DNA of 64,000 nucleotides from JAGPCK01 sp964535575 (lineage in GTDB: Bacteria; Bacteroidota; Bacteroidia; UKL13-3): NCBI GenBank assembly GCA_964535575.1, contig CAZHTC010000004.1, forward strand, positions 62,001-126,000. The letters are read 5' to 3'. Of the stretch, positions 43,538 to 51,522 are shown in pieces. A program made the translations under genes and the position numbers. The notes beneath the pieces are model-generated. The model ran no database searches. It was not told where the DNA came from and worked only from the letters and a program-made list of their open reading frames with translations. The number at the start of each line of letters is the position of its first letter. The stretch's first letter is position 1.

Positions 43538-44554
43538 CTAGTACAACCTGAAATTCACCCGTGCATCGGGCCATTTTTCGTAAAACAATTCGACAGTATG
43601 CGCCCCGGTAAGTTGGTTACCTTCTGCTATCAAATAAGGAAGCGTTAACCCAGATTCACTTTCCTTAAGTACATGCTCATCCCAAACCTGTATATGAGTA
43701 TATAGTTCCATATCCAGTTTACTTAGCGAAATATGCTGAGGCAGTTCATTTTTAAGTCCATGTAAAACAACTGAATAATGATTGTTTGCTTCACGTGCAG
43801 TTTTCAAACTAAGTGTAGCAATTTTCCCCAATGAAAAACAGATGGGTTCGTTCACCAAGTTCCAACCTGAGTCGCGCAATTTATACGCCTGGTTAACCAA
43901 CATGGCTTCTACCTCTATCAATTGGGGCAACATAATTCCGCCATCACAAATATACTTTGCCATGTTCAGGGTAATCGCAACCTGAGGTTCCCGTTTAAGG
44001 GTAGCTTGCATGGTTTCTGAAATACATCCGTGTAATCTTTCTTTTCTGCTCCATTGCCACGTACAGGCATCGGTAAGTTGAAGGCTACCAATATACGATT
44101 CAAGCTGAAGTGTATCTGCAATTCTCTTTACTGAATCAAGACTCTCCGCATGAATATCAAGTAATGTAAATTGTACCCTGTTAGGGTTAAAATGGTGAAG
44201 CAGGGGTAATACAAGTAATGCATACGGACCGGTACCAGCATACACTATCTGCACGGTTTCGTAAGGAAAAACAGCTAGCAAATGTTCTATACCGCTTTTA
44301 ATCCCGCGTAAGAAAGTGCGGGTACGGGCAATATCGGTAGCACAAAAAGCAGCCATTTGCGGAGATATAGCAACTCCCCCGGGTAAATCAGTATTTTGTG
44401 AAGCCGATAAGGGCGCATAAGCTTCTACCCCTCCTATTGATGCAAGTAACTCATGCAAAGATTCAATGGAATCTTTCAACACCCCATAATTAAGTTCGTC
44501 TGAAATAATCGTTTCGCTAAGGCTCCTGAAACGATTCAAAGTTGAACGCTGCAC
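43538..44554 (-). CDS. SAM-dependent methyltransferase-like protein, unknown substrate
   Basis: The 338-residue protein starts with GTG; no upstream in-frame ATG is evident. A Rossmann methyltransferase core is visible in the middle: QIVYAGTGPYALLVLPLL (motif I, ~103-120), VQFTLLDIHAESLDS (motif II) and a SETMQATL segment at ~180 that resembles the double-E loop of protein arginine methyltransferases. The N-terminal 90 residues and C-terminal 130 residues show no motif I recognise. It may modify a small molecule or protein. It stands alone, divergent from the haem A synthase gene. Confidence 0.6.
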   Translation of the reverse strand: MQRSTLNRFRSLSETIISDELNYGVLKDSIESLHELLASIGGVEAYAPLSASQNTDLPGGVAISPQMAAFCATDIARTRTFLRGIKSGIEHLLAVFPYETVQIVYAGTGPYALLVLPLLHHFNPNRVQFTLLDIHAESLDSVKRIADTLQLESYIGSLQLTDACTWQWSRKERLHGCISETMQATLKREPQVAITLNMAKYICDGGIMLPQLIEVEAMLVNQAYKLRDSGWNLVNEPICFSLGKIATLSLKTAREANNHYSVVLHGLKNELPQHISLSKLDMELYTHIQVWDEHVLKESESGLTLPYLIAEGNQLTGAHTVELFYEKWPDARVNFRLY

Positions 44555-44776
44555 CCGTAAATTAATTTTTCATCAAGTTTACAGTTACTTTCATTATAAA
44601 GCAACCACCTGTTTGTTTAACACAACTAATTTTATAATAGATTTAATGAATCGTACAAATCAGGTAAAAAATGGTGCTATCGCCACAAAAAGCTTGTAGT
44701 TTTGTACGCCATTTTACAGGGCTTTAATTTTTCGTGATGTAATTATTTTTCACTTTAACCCATACAATTAAACGCA

Positions 44777-45778
44777 TTGAACAATCCGCATAAACCCATT
44801 ATTATTTGGTTACTCACAGGATGCCTGCTCATATACCTCATGGTGATTATAGGTGGTATAACCCGTTTAACTCACTCAGGCCTTTCCATGGTTGAATGGA
44901 GCCCTACAGGTTCATTGCCTCCTATGAATGAAACCGACTGGAATACCGAATTCAGTAAGTACAAACAATCGCCCGAATACCAACTCATCAATCACCGTTT
45001 TTCTCTTGATGATTTTAAAAGCATTTACCTGTGGGAATTCTACCACCGATTCACCGGGCGGCTCATTGGAATTGTTTTTATTATTCCGTTTATCTGGTTT
45101 ATCATCCGTAAAAAATTTCCGGAAGGATTTCTGAAAAAAACGCTGGTATTGCTTTCACTTGGAGCATTGCAGGGTTTACTTGGCTGGTATATGGTAAAAA
45201 GTGGCCTTGTAAAAAATCCGCACGTAAGCCACTATCGGTTAGCAGCACATTTAATTACAGCATTTACCACCTTTGGTTTCACTTTTTGGTATGCACTGGA
45301 TTTATTGTACCCCGATAAGAAAACGAAATCGAACTCCCTTAAAAACTTGGTAAAGTTACTGCTTGGTTTAGTTGTGATTCAAATTATTTACGGAGCATTT
45401 GTTGCCGGATTAAAAGCCGGATATATCTATCCTACCTTCCCTAAAATGGGTAACGACTGGCTGCCTGCCGATGCGTGGCTGCTAAACCCTGCATGGAAAA
45501 ACTTTACCGAAGGTGCCATTGGCGTGCAATTCATTCATCGTTGCCTGGCCTATGTAGTCACTATTTGTGTGGTAGTCATTTACGTTCAGGCAAAAAAAAT
45601 GCACCTGAGTTTGCTGCAGAGAAAGCTGACAAATACGTTACTTTTTATTGTTTTACTTCAATTCACTTTGGGAATGTTTACCCTGCTGATGGGTGTTCCG
45701 GTAAGTATAGCCAGTTTGCATCAAACTGGGGCTTTCTTTTTGTTTTCGGGAACTTTGTTTTTACTTCACCGTTCGTAA
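44777..45778 (+). CDS. ctaA: Haem A synthase (CtaA/COX15 family)
   Basis: The start is a TTG at 44777: the frame has a TAA 21 bases upstream and no earlier ATG. The 333-residue membrane protein has the two-fold repeat typical of CtaA with conserved haem-ligand histidines (HRFTGRLIG, YRLAAHL, FIHRCLAY, LHQTGAFF), about eight helices, and the VIIGGITRLTHSGLSMVEW N-terminal segment. It oxidises haem O to haem A for an aa3-type oxidase, so the organism has an aerobic terminal oxidase, not encoded here. It ends 4 bases from the convergent methyltransferase stop. Confidence 0.94.
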   Translation: MNNPHKPIIIWLLTGCLLIYLMVIIGGITRLTHSGLSMVEWSPTGSLPPMNETDWNTEFSKYKQSPEYQLINHRFSLDDFKSIYLWEFYHRFTGRLIGIVFIIPFIWFIIRKKFPEGFLKKTLVLLSLGALQGLLGWYMVKSGLVKNPHVSHYRLAAHLITAFTTFGFTFWYALDLLYPDKKTKSNSLKNLVKLLLGLVVIQIIYGAFVAGLKAGYIYPTFPKMGNDWLPADAWLLNPAWKNFTEGAIGVQFIHRCLAYVVTICVVVIYVQAKKMHLSLLQRKLTNTLLFIVLLQFTLGMFTLLMGVPVSIASLHQTGAFFLFSGTLFLLHRS

Positions 45779-45782
45779 TTAA

Positions 45783-46511
45783 CTACACCTTTCCTGCCCG
45801 GATATGTAAGGGAAAACGCACCTGCATGGTTCCTTTCCATAAAGGTTTCAGTTCGGTAATCAACGTATCTACGGGATTAAACCCATTGGCTTTAATAAAA
45901 TGCTGTACTGCCGACCACGAAGTGAGGTATCCTTGCACATGCTCTATCTCCCAATTGACATCCATACTCAGTTCGGGTGCAGGCAACTCGTTAAACGGAA
46001 AATCAATGGTACGATATGCCTGTTCCACCAATCTGCGTTCCTCATCCCAAAAAACACCAATTGTTTCGGCATAAAAATGGTTGATCAACGAATCAATTTC
46101 GGGATTTACCTGAGCCAGACTGTAACACCACACCACCACCAGCGCATTGGGTTTGGCCACCCGCTTTACCTCAGCATAAAATACATCTCTGTTAAACCAA
46201 TGGATGGCCTGTGCCACGGTTATTAAATCAAATCGGGCATTTGGAATTTGCGGTAACTCTTCGGCCGCCTGCCGGTAATCTATATTAGGCAATTTGGGTG
46301 CATGGCTCAATTGTTCCGCACTTATATCGGTTGCTAAAACCTGATTAAACTTTTGTGATAGAATTTTTGCCACCTGTCCGTTTCCGGTACCTGCATCCCA
46401 GGCATTTTCAAAACCGTTTACATGAGCATATATAAACTCAAACAAATTATCCGGATATACAGGGCGGTACCTTGCATAAACGGATGCATGAGTAGAAAAG
46501 TTATCTTTCAT
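45783..46511 (-). CDS. Class I SAM-dependent methyltransferase
   Basis: The 242-residue protein has motif I WDAGTGNGQVAKIL at ~39-52, motif II ATDISAEQL, a motif IV-like FDLITVAQAIHWF and the post-motif EVKRVAKPNALVVVW. It resembles trans-aconitate/type 11 methyltransferases. The conserved aspartate at the AdoMet ribose site is in ATDIS. The substrate is not indicated by the neighbours: haem A synthase is convergent and the DUF5777 operon lies just downstream. Confidence 0.9.
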   Translation of the reverse strand: MKDNFSTHASVYARYRPVYPDNLFEFIYAHVNGFENAWDAGTGNGQVAKILSQKFNQVLATDISAEQLSHAPKLPNIDYRQAAEELPQIPNARFDLITVAQAIHWFNRDVFYAEVKRVAKPNALVVVWCYSLAQVNPEIDSLINHFYAETIGVFWDEERRLVEQAYRTIDFPFNELPAPELSMDVNWEIEHVQGYLTSWSAVQHFIKANGFNPVDTLITELKPLWKGTMQVRFPLHIRAGKV

Positions 46512-46558
46512 TTAATAAAGTTGGTATACAGGAATAGGTAAGTAGGGAAATGAAAACT

Positions 46559-47440
46559 CTATTTCTTTCCCGACCTGTCAAACGAAAAGGTACGCGAAAT
46601 ATTAAACCCGTAACGAATATCTCCTTTGCTCCATTTTCCGGTTGTTTCAGGTATAAACTGTTGCTCTATTAACCCAATGCTATTGGTAAAATGCAACTGA
46701 AACACGTGTCCTCCGGTTTCTATATCAAACCCGAATGAAAAACAATTTCCGTAAACGTTTCCGCTGTTTCCGTTAAGCATCGGATAATACTCGGCATTAA
46801 ACCTCGTGCTTCTGGTAATTTTAACACTTCCACCCACACCCATGGCAAAAATATCATTCGGATCTTTTTTGTAAGTTACCAGATTTTTGTGAATATGGGT
46901 AGGCATCAATTGTATCGAGAGCAGATCGTTTACCTTGCGGGCTATGAGCAGCTGATTACAAAAACTTAACTGAGAAGTAAGGTAGTTGTTTCGGGTAGGG
47001 TCGGTCCATTTCGCGGTTTTAGCAGCAATGCTTCCGAAATAAGTGAGTGTAATAGGCATACCTCCTTTTTTCTGTGCAAGTATTTTATATTTCACATAGC
47101 TGTCAATGGTTTTATTTACAGTAGAACGGCCAACAGCCACCATTAAATGACTATTGATCCCATATTCAAAACCCAGGCGCATGGTAGCCTGATCTAACCC
47201 GAAAAATTCTCCTGCACCCGAATTTAAATTTCCAAAACGATGTGCGATTCTGAAGTCGAGGTGCTTTGGCGATATGAGTTCAGTAGTGTGGCCGTTTACA
47301 AGACGGGTGGATTTAAATGTGGCATAAACGGGCTTGGGATCTTCTTTGGTTTTATTCTGATCCAACTCGGCCATCAAATCTTCCTGCGCCATCACCGGTA
47401 AGGTAAAAGCCAGAGCAAGTATGGTTATTATTTTTTTCAT
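46559..47440 (-). CDS. DUF5777-family beta-barrel-like outer membrane protein
   Basis: A signal peptide (LPVMA, then QED) precedes a 275-residue region rich in alternating hydrophobic residues, Gly and aromatic residues, ending in an aromatic-rich FNISRTFSFDR strand, as expected for an outer-membrane beta-barrel. The phrases LISPKHLDFRIAHRFG and NFRLGFEYGINSHLMVAVG-like segments are characteristic of DUF5777. It is the last of four same-strand genes, the other three encoding small haem-binding secreted proteins (two clear lipoproteins, one likely). That neighbourhood suggests a pore or conduit serving them, but nothing in the sequence shows transport. Confidence 0.85.
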   Translation of the reverse strand: MKKIITILALAFTLPVMAQEDLMAELDQNKTKEDPKPVYATFKSTRLVNGHTTELISPKHLDFRIAHRFGNLNSGAGEFFGLDQATMRLGFEYGINSHLMVAVGRSTVNKTIDSYVKYKILAQKKGGMPITLTYFGSIAAKTAKWTDPTRNNYLTSQLSFCNQLLIARKVNDLLSIQLMPTHIHKNLVTYKKDPNDIFAMGVGGSVKITRSTRFNAEYYPMLNGNSGNVYGNCFSFGFDIETGGHVFQLHFTNSIGLIEQQFIPETTGKWSKGDIRYGFNISRTFSFDRSGKK

Positions 47441-47453
47441 CGCTAATTTCTTT

Positions 47454-47828
47454 TTAATTGTTTTGAGCTCCGTTGTTCACCCATTTTTGAATGGCGGCAA
47501 TATCGCAATCCGATAGTTTTGGTCTGCTTTTAGGCATAGCCGAAAATCCGGAAGCCTGATTTATAGCACCAATAAGATTACCCCCTGCCGCAGCCGCTGC
47601 TACCCCTGCATAAGTTGATAACTCCCACCCCGAAGGTGTTGCTCCATCATGACAGGCGCTGCCCATGCAATTGGCATCAATAATTTTTCTTACCCGCGTG
47701 GAATAGGTGGTATTTGTGGTATCACACCCTCCGAACGAATTAGGATACAACTCCTCTTCTTTGTCATAATAACAGGAACTGAAAGCCGAAAATCCGGCTA
47801 CAATTAATAATGTTTTAAGTATTTTCAT
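47454..47828 (-). CDS. Small monohaem lipoprotein with CX4CH motif
   Basis: The N-terminal hydrophobic stretch and Cys19 (FSSCYY) suggest a lipoprotein, although the segment before Cys is not a perfect lipobox. A CMGSACH motif at Cys54-His60 is a CX4CH haem-attachment site, as known in some tetrahaem c3 cytochromes, instead of CX2CH. The rest resembles planctomycete/Bacteroidota cytochrome-like PSCyt1 domains (STYAGVAAAAAGGNLI, MPKSRPKLSDCDIAAIQKWVNNGA). The gap to its DUF5777 neighbour is 13 bases and to the diheme gene 14 bases. Confidence 0.83.
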   Translation of the reverse strand: MKILKTLLIVAGFSAFSSCYYDKEEELYPNSFGGCDTTNTTYSTRVRKIIDANCMGSACHDGATPSGWELSTYAGVAAAAAGGNLIGAINQASGFSAMPKSRPKLSDCDIAAIQKWVNNGAQNN

Positions 47829-47842
47829 TCAATTAAAATTTT

Positions 47843-48346
47843 CTAATTAATAGTAATACGGGGTGTGGTAACTCCATGACAACTGTTGCATGCTCCCGAG
47901 GTAAGTGCGGTGCTCATATGAGCCGAGCCGCCAAAACCACCGGCTACATACGGGAATAATCCCTGTCTAAAATCTATAATCTGATTGGTATAAAAATTAC
48001 CGTTTGCATCCACTTCAAATGTATATTTTAACTCCCCCTGACCGTTTGCCTGTGTGTAGAGGTAAACGGTGCCGTTGGGGTTTGGTGTAACCCCGTCTGC
48101 ATTAAAAACCGTCCCCCCGATATTCCACATTTTCTCGGTATCAAAAAATTCTACCGCCTGACCTCCTGACCGGTGGCACTCCATGCAATTTCTTCCGGGA
48201 TTATGGCTCTCGTCATCGCCATGACGGCTTGAAACCGGATGTTTGGTAATCTCGTCATAATGGGAGCACGAGCTGATTCCAATTGACATACAAGTCAGCA
48301 GGGTGATAACAAATGCAATTTTTTTATTAGTTATTGGGTGCACCAT
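47843..48346 (-). CDS. Dihaem lipoprotein
   Basis: The 167-residue product has a lipoprotein signal ending GISSC (Cys27). Two CX2CH sites lie at opposite ends: CMECH (54-58) near the N-terminus and CNSCH (153-157) at the C-terminus, with a beta-rich middle (GTVFNADGVTPNPNGTVYLY, GNFYTNQIIDF) that looks like a small carboxypeptidase-regulatory-like domain. It overlaps the start of its upstream neighbour by 20 bases. Electron carriage outside the membrane is likely. Confidence 0.85.
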   Translation of the reverse strand: MVHPITNKKIAFVITLLTCMSIGISSCSHYDEITKHPVSSRHGDDESHNPGRNCMECHRSGGQAVEFFDTEKMWNIGGTVFNADGVTPNPNGTVYLYTQANGQGELKYTFEVDANGNFYTNQIIDFRQGLFPYVAGGFGGSAHMSTALTSGACNSCHGVTTPRITIN

Positions 48347-48986
48347 TATTTATCCAGATTAAGATTGTTCTTACTTTACACTCGGTCATTTTAGGAGCCA
48401 TATACGGCATGGCAATTGCCCCCGGTTCCTGATTTACTGACAAGGCGAGTTTCCCGTTATCTACGTAGGTTTTTACACTTGCATAATCCTGTAGCAATAC
48501 TCCTCCTTTAGGATTGGGATATTTGTGGCATTTTACACAACGGTCATCCAATACCTGTTTAACCTGTACCGAATATTTTATATCGGTAGTATCGCATGGC
48601 CCGGTAGAACAACTATCGTTCAAGGCACCCTGCGCAATCCAGGAGTAAATCTTATTAATTTCATCTGTACTTAAGGGCGGCTCCGGACTGCGTGGCATCC
48701 TGTCATCCAGCTCTCCAGTTACAAGTGATTGATAAATTTTACTTGCTTCCGGATTAAAAGGCACAATGCCCTTGCTTCGTATATGAGTATAGGAATCGAG
48801 CCAATATCCCCCCTCCTTGCTGCTGGCATCATGGCAGGTGGCCTTGTTGCAACTGGTTTGAAATATAGGAAGTATGTCCTCCTCAAAACATACCGGAATA
48901 ATAACCGGCTTTATTTTTTCGGGTTCATGCTTGCACGAAATCACTGCAGCAATCAACACCGTTAAAAGTATAAGGATTTTTTTCAT
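48327..48986 (-). CDS. Dihaem cytochrome lipoprotein with mixed CX4CH/CX2CH sites
   Basis: The signal ends with VISCKHE (Cys18), a lipobox. The protein has two PSCyt1-like repeats. The first carries CNKATCH (CX4CH, Cys46-His52) and the second CVKCH (CX2CH, Cys150-His154); each is followed by a DDRMP or PYMAPK metal-ligand region and a final WI-x-x-GA helix. It opens a four-gene operon of three haem-binding secreted proteins and a DUF5777 protein. The role is probably respiratory or extracellular electron transfer, but no terminal enzyme is recognised. Confidence 0.86.
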   Translation of the reverse strand: MKKILILLTVLIAAVISCKHEPEKIKPVIIPVCFEEDILPIFQTSCNKATCHDASSKEGGYWLDSYTHIRSKGIVPFNPEASKIYQSLVTGELDDRMPRSPEPPLSTDEINKIYSWIAQGALNDSCSTGPCDTTDIKYSVQVKQVLDDRCVKCHKYPNPKGGVLLQDYASVKTYVDNGKLALSVNQEPGAIAMPYMAPKMTECKVRTILIWINNGAPNN

Positions 48987-49053
48987 TTACGAATTCAAAA
49001 ATAAGAAGTTTTTGCTACAAAATGAGTGATTCTAAAAATCGTTATTGATGATT

Positions 49054-49647
49054 TTAAATATCTGTATTTATAAGTGACAATTGTTCAGCTCCAAACTTAT
49101 GTTCTTGAATAATATCCCACCGGGTAAAATAAAAATTCCACTTCAACAAAAACAAACTCTTAATAAGCACTTCCCTTGAGTATTCTTTATATTCAAATTC
49201 AGCCCATGCCCGCTTAAAATTGGCAGGTGTTAAATCCCTGTATCCAATGGTTATATGCGGAGTAAATGCAAACGGCATTTTTGATGAAATAATTCGGTCG
49301 GTAAACAGGGATTCGTCAAGTGCATGTTGCATATGGGCAAGTGATTCATTGGACTCCGGCTTCACAAAAAGCACTGGAAATCTACGATTCGGGAAGCAGG
49401 AAAATCCATTTAACTTTAGCTTAAAAGGCATTTCCTGAATGGCAAAAGACTTTAATTTCCCGGCTAATTCATCCTCATCCAGGTCTTTTTCAAACGGAAC
49501 AATTAAAGTAATATGCGCAGGAGACTGAAGTGCTTTGCGGCTGCCAAAACGTAATGCCATATCTTCCTTCATTTCCTTTATTTCGGTCAAAACCGGTTCG
49601 GGCGGAATGATGGCTATAAAATAACGTTTACCGGTGGTTAGGGTCAT
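49054..49647 (-). CDS. 2H phosphoesterase (LigT/2'-5' RNA ligase-like)
   Basis: The start is the ATG at 49647 (MTLTTGKRYFIAI); the longer frame would overlap the divergent regulator promoter. The 197-residue product contains the two HxT motifs of the family, AHITLIVPF and PHITIGYRDL, which give the catalytic His pair acting on 2',3'-cyclic or 2',5'-phosphodiester bonds. The spacing of about 100 residues between them is typical. It is divergent from the ArsR-type gene. Substrate unknown (RNA or cyclic nucleotide). Confidence 0.9.
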   Translation of the reverse strand: MTLTTGKRYFIAIIPPEPVLTEIKEMKEDMALRFGSRKALQSPAHITLIVPFEKDLDEDELAGKLKSFAIQEMPFKLKLNGFSCFPNRRFPVLFVKPESNESLAHMQHALDESLFTDRIISSKMPFAFTPHITIGYRDLTPANFKRAWAEFEYKEYSREVLIKSLFLLKWNFYFTRWDIIQEHKFGAEQLSLINTDI

Positions 49648-49665
49648 GATTTGGTAGTGCAATAA

Positions 49666-49689
49666 TATGAAAATATGTTCATACATTTG
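49666..49689 (+). promoter_or_regulatory. ArsR-family operator overlapping the arsR-like promoter
   Basis: The palindrome TATGAA-N6-TTCATA (49666-49683) abuts and overlaps by two bases an exact -7 match TACATTTG (49682-49689). The gene's ATG is at 49700. The same half-sites recur at 50014-50031 ahead of the enzyme operon, indicating one regulator acting on both. A clean -33 was not found. Confidence 0.7.
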
Positions 49690-49699
49690 CAACCTGTTT

Positions 49700-49996
49700 A
49701 TGGCATTAAATCAACAAAAGCTCGAAAAAGCTGCATTCATATTTAAAACCATTGCCCACCCAACAAGGCTTGCAATTATAGAATGTTTGCAGAAAACCGA
49801 CCAATTGTCAGTAAACGAATTGGTAAAACTAACCGGTTGCGAACAATCCCTGCTTTCACACCACTTGGCAAATATGAAACTTAAAGGACTTTTAACCTCT
49901 GTTAAATCAGGCACCAATATGCTTTACAGCTTAAAGGAGAAAAACCTGATGCAGGTGCTTAAGTGTATTGACAAATGCGATTGCCGCATGAGTTGA
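49700..49996 (+). CDS. ArsR-family regulator, probable persulfide/sulfide sensor (BigR/SqrR-like)
   Basis: The start is the ATG at 49700 (MALNQQKLEK), giving 98 residues; an earlier in-frame ATG overlaps the operator. The winged helix spans ~20-75 (HPTRLAIIECL, SVNELVKLTGCEQSLLSHHLANMK). Cysteines lie at 29, 47, 89, 93 and 95. In BigR/SqrR two cysteines, one in the second helix and one in the last, form a tetrasulfide when persulfide rises; Cys29 and the C-terminal cluster are suitably placed. The neighbouring persulfide dioxygenase operon and shared palindrome support this. A metal-sensing ArsR is an alternative but lacks context. Confidence 0.8.
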   Translation: MALNQQKLEKAAFIFKTIAHPTRLAIIECLQKTDQLSVNELVKLTGCEQSLLSHHLANMKLKGLLTSVKSGTNMLYSLKEKNLMQVLKCIDKCDCRMS

Positions 49997-50010
49997 TTTT
50001 TTTTGGCACA

Positions 50011-50034
50011 ATATATGAATACATGTTCATATAT
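50011..50034 (+). promoter_or_regulatory. Operator upstream of the persulfide dioxygenase operon
   Basis: A perfect 9-bp inverted repeat ATATATGAA-tacatg-TTCATATAT (50011-50034) contains the same TATGAA-N6-TTCATA core found in front of the ArsR-like gene. It lies 87 bases before the dioxygenase ATG. No clean Bacteroidota promoter was identified between the two. Confidence 0.75.
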
Positions 50035-50121
50035 AAATATTGATAACAATCAAAACGGTCGTTGACATATATCATGTTTAAAATAAAAGATTATCAGCAA
50101 ATTTGAACAATAAATTAACCC

Positions 50122-51522
50122 ATGTACCCTATGTATATCCAACAACTTTACACTAATTGCCTGGCCGAGGCCGCTTATTATATTGAATCAAACGGGGAAG
50201 CAGCTATTATAGACCCGCTTCGGGAAACGGCTCCTTATGTTGAATTAGCCAGGCAAAGAGGAGCAAAAATAAAGTACATCTTTGAAACACATTTTCATGC
50301 CGATTTTGTATCGGGGCATATTGATTTAGCTAAAAAAACAGGAGCTAAAATTATTTATGGGCCTACAGCCAATGCCGGATACGCTATCTATATAGCTAAA
50401 GACGGGGAGAATTTTCCATTAGGAAATATTTCACTTAAACTCCTGCACACACCCGGACATACTCTCGAGTCGAGCTGTATTCTTTTACATGATGAACAGC
50501 ATAAAGCTCATGCCGTATTCACTGGTGATACGCTTTTTGTTGGCGATGTAGGCCGTCCTGATTTAGCGGTTAAATCTGATTTGAATAAAGAGGATTTGGC
50601 TGCCATGCTTTTTAATTCACTTCATGAAAAACTGATGCCATTGAACGATGAAGTAATTATTTATCCGGGACACGGAGCAGGTTCGGCCTGTGGAAAGAAT
50701 ATAGGAAAAGAAACCACCAGCACCATTGGGGAACAACGAAAACAAAACTATGCGTTGTGCTGTCAGACGAAAGATGAATTTGTTGCCGCTGTAACCTCTG
50801 GACTGGAAGAGCCTCCTAAATACTTTTTCATTGATGCCGCTATTAACAAAAGGGGATATGACAATATTGACGAAGTGATGTCGCGCAATGCGGTTGCCCT
50901 TTCAGTAACCCAGTTTGAAGCCGAAATGAAAAAAGGAACCGTAGTGTTGGATACTCGCAACGTAAACACGTTTGAAAAAGGATTTGTTCCCGGCTCAATT
51001 AATATAGGTTTAGACGGACAGTATGCAGTATGGGTAGGTTCTTTGCTCGATCACGGAGTTCCTATTATTATTGTTTCCGACAACGACAAAGAAAAAGAGG
51101 CTATTCTGCGTTTGGCCCGGGTAGGCTATGAACATGTGTATGGATACCTTGAAGGAGGATTTGAATCATGGGCCAAAGCCGGAAAAAAAGTTGACTCGGT
51201 AAACAGCATTGAAGCCTCCATGTTACAGCATTCAATGAACACAACCACCGCTCACAAAATTATTGACGTGCGTAATAAAACCGAATGGGCCGGTGGTGTG
51301 CTTGAAGGGGCCGAATTAATATCGCTGGCCAAATTAGAGCGTCACCTTGACCGGTTGGACAAAAACATGACTTATCTGGTACACTGTGCCGGAGGTTACC
51401 GTTCCATGATGGCCGCCTCCATTATGAAAAAACACGGGTTTAAACATATCATTAATGTTCATGGCGGCATAAATAAAATTAAAGAACACGGGTTTATGCT
51501 GGTAATTCCGGAGGAGGTTTAG
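50122..51522 (+). CDS. Persulfide dioxygenase-rhodanese fusion
   Basis: Residues 1-245 form a metallo-beta-lactamase domain of the ETHE1/persulfide dioxygenase type, with THFHADFVSGH (His57, His59, Asp61, His66), LHTPGHTLES and GDTLFVGDVGRPDL. Two rhodanese domains follow: the first (~265-365) lacks a Cys active site (IIVSDNDKEKE), the second (~375-466) has the catalytic Cys422 in CAGGYRSM. Fusions of this kind (PRF) oxidise glutathione-type persulfide to sulfite and pass sulfur to the rhodanese. The start could instead be the ATG 9 bases on (MYIQQLY). It heads the operon under the palindrome at 50011. Confidence 0.94.
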   Translation: MYPMYIQQLYTNCLAEAAYYIESNGEAAIIDPLRETAPYVELARQRGAKIKYIFETHFHADFVSGHIDLAKKTGAKIIYGPTANAGYAIYIAKDGENFPLGNISLKLLHTPGHTLESSCILLHDEQHKAHAVFTGDTLFVGDVGRPDLAVKSDLNKEDLAAMLFNSLHEKLMPLNDEVIIYPGHGAGSACGKNIGKETTSTIGEQRKQNYALCCQTKDEFVAAVTSGLEEPPKYFFIDAAINKRGYDNIDEVMSRNAVALSVTQFEAEMKKGTVVLDTRNVNTFEKGFVPGSINIGLDGQYAVWVGSLLDHGVPIIIVSDNDKEKEAILRLARVGYEHVYGYLEGGFESWAKAGKKVDSVNSIEASMLQHSMNTTTAHKIIDVRNKTEWAGGVLEGAELISLAKLERHLDRLDKNMTYLVHCAGGYRSMMAASIMKKHGFKHIINVHGGINKIKEHGFMLVIPEEV

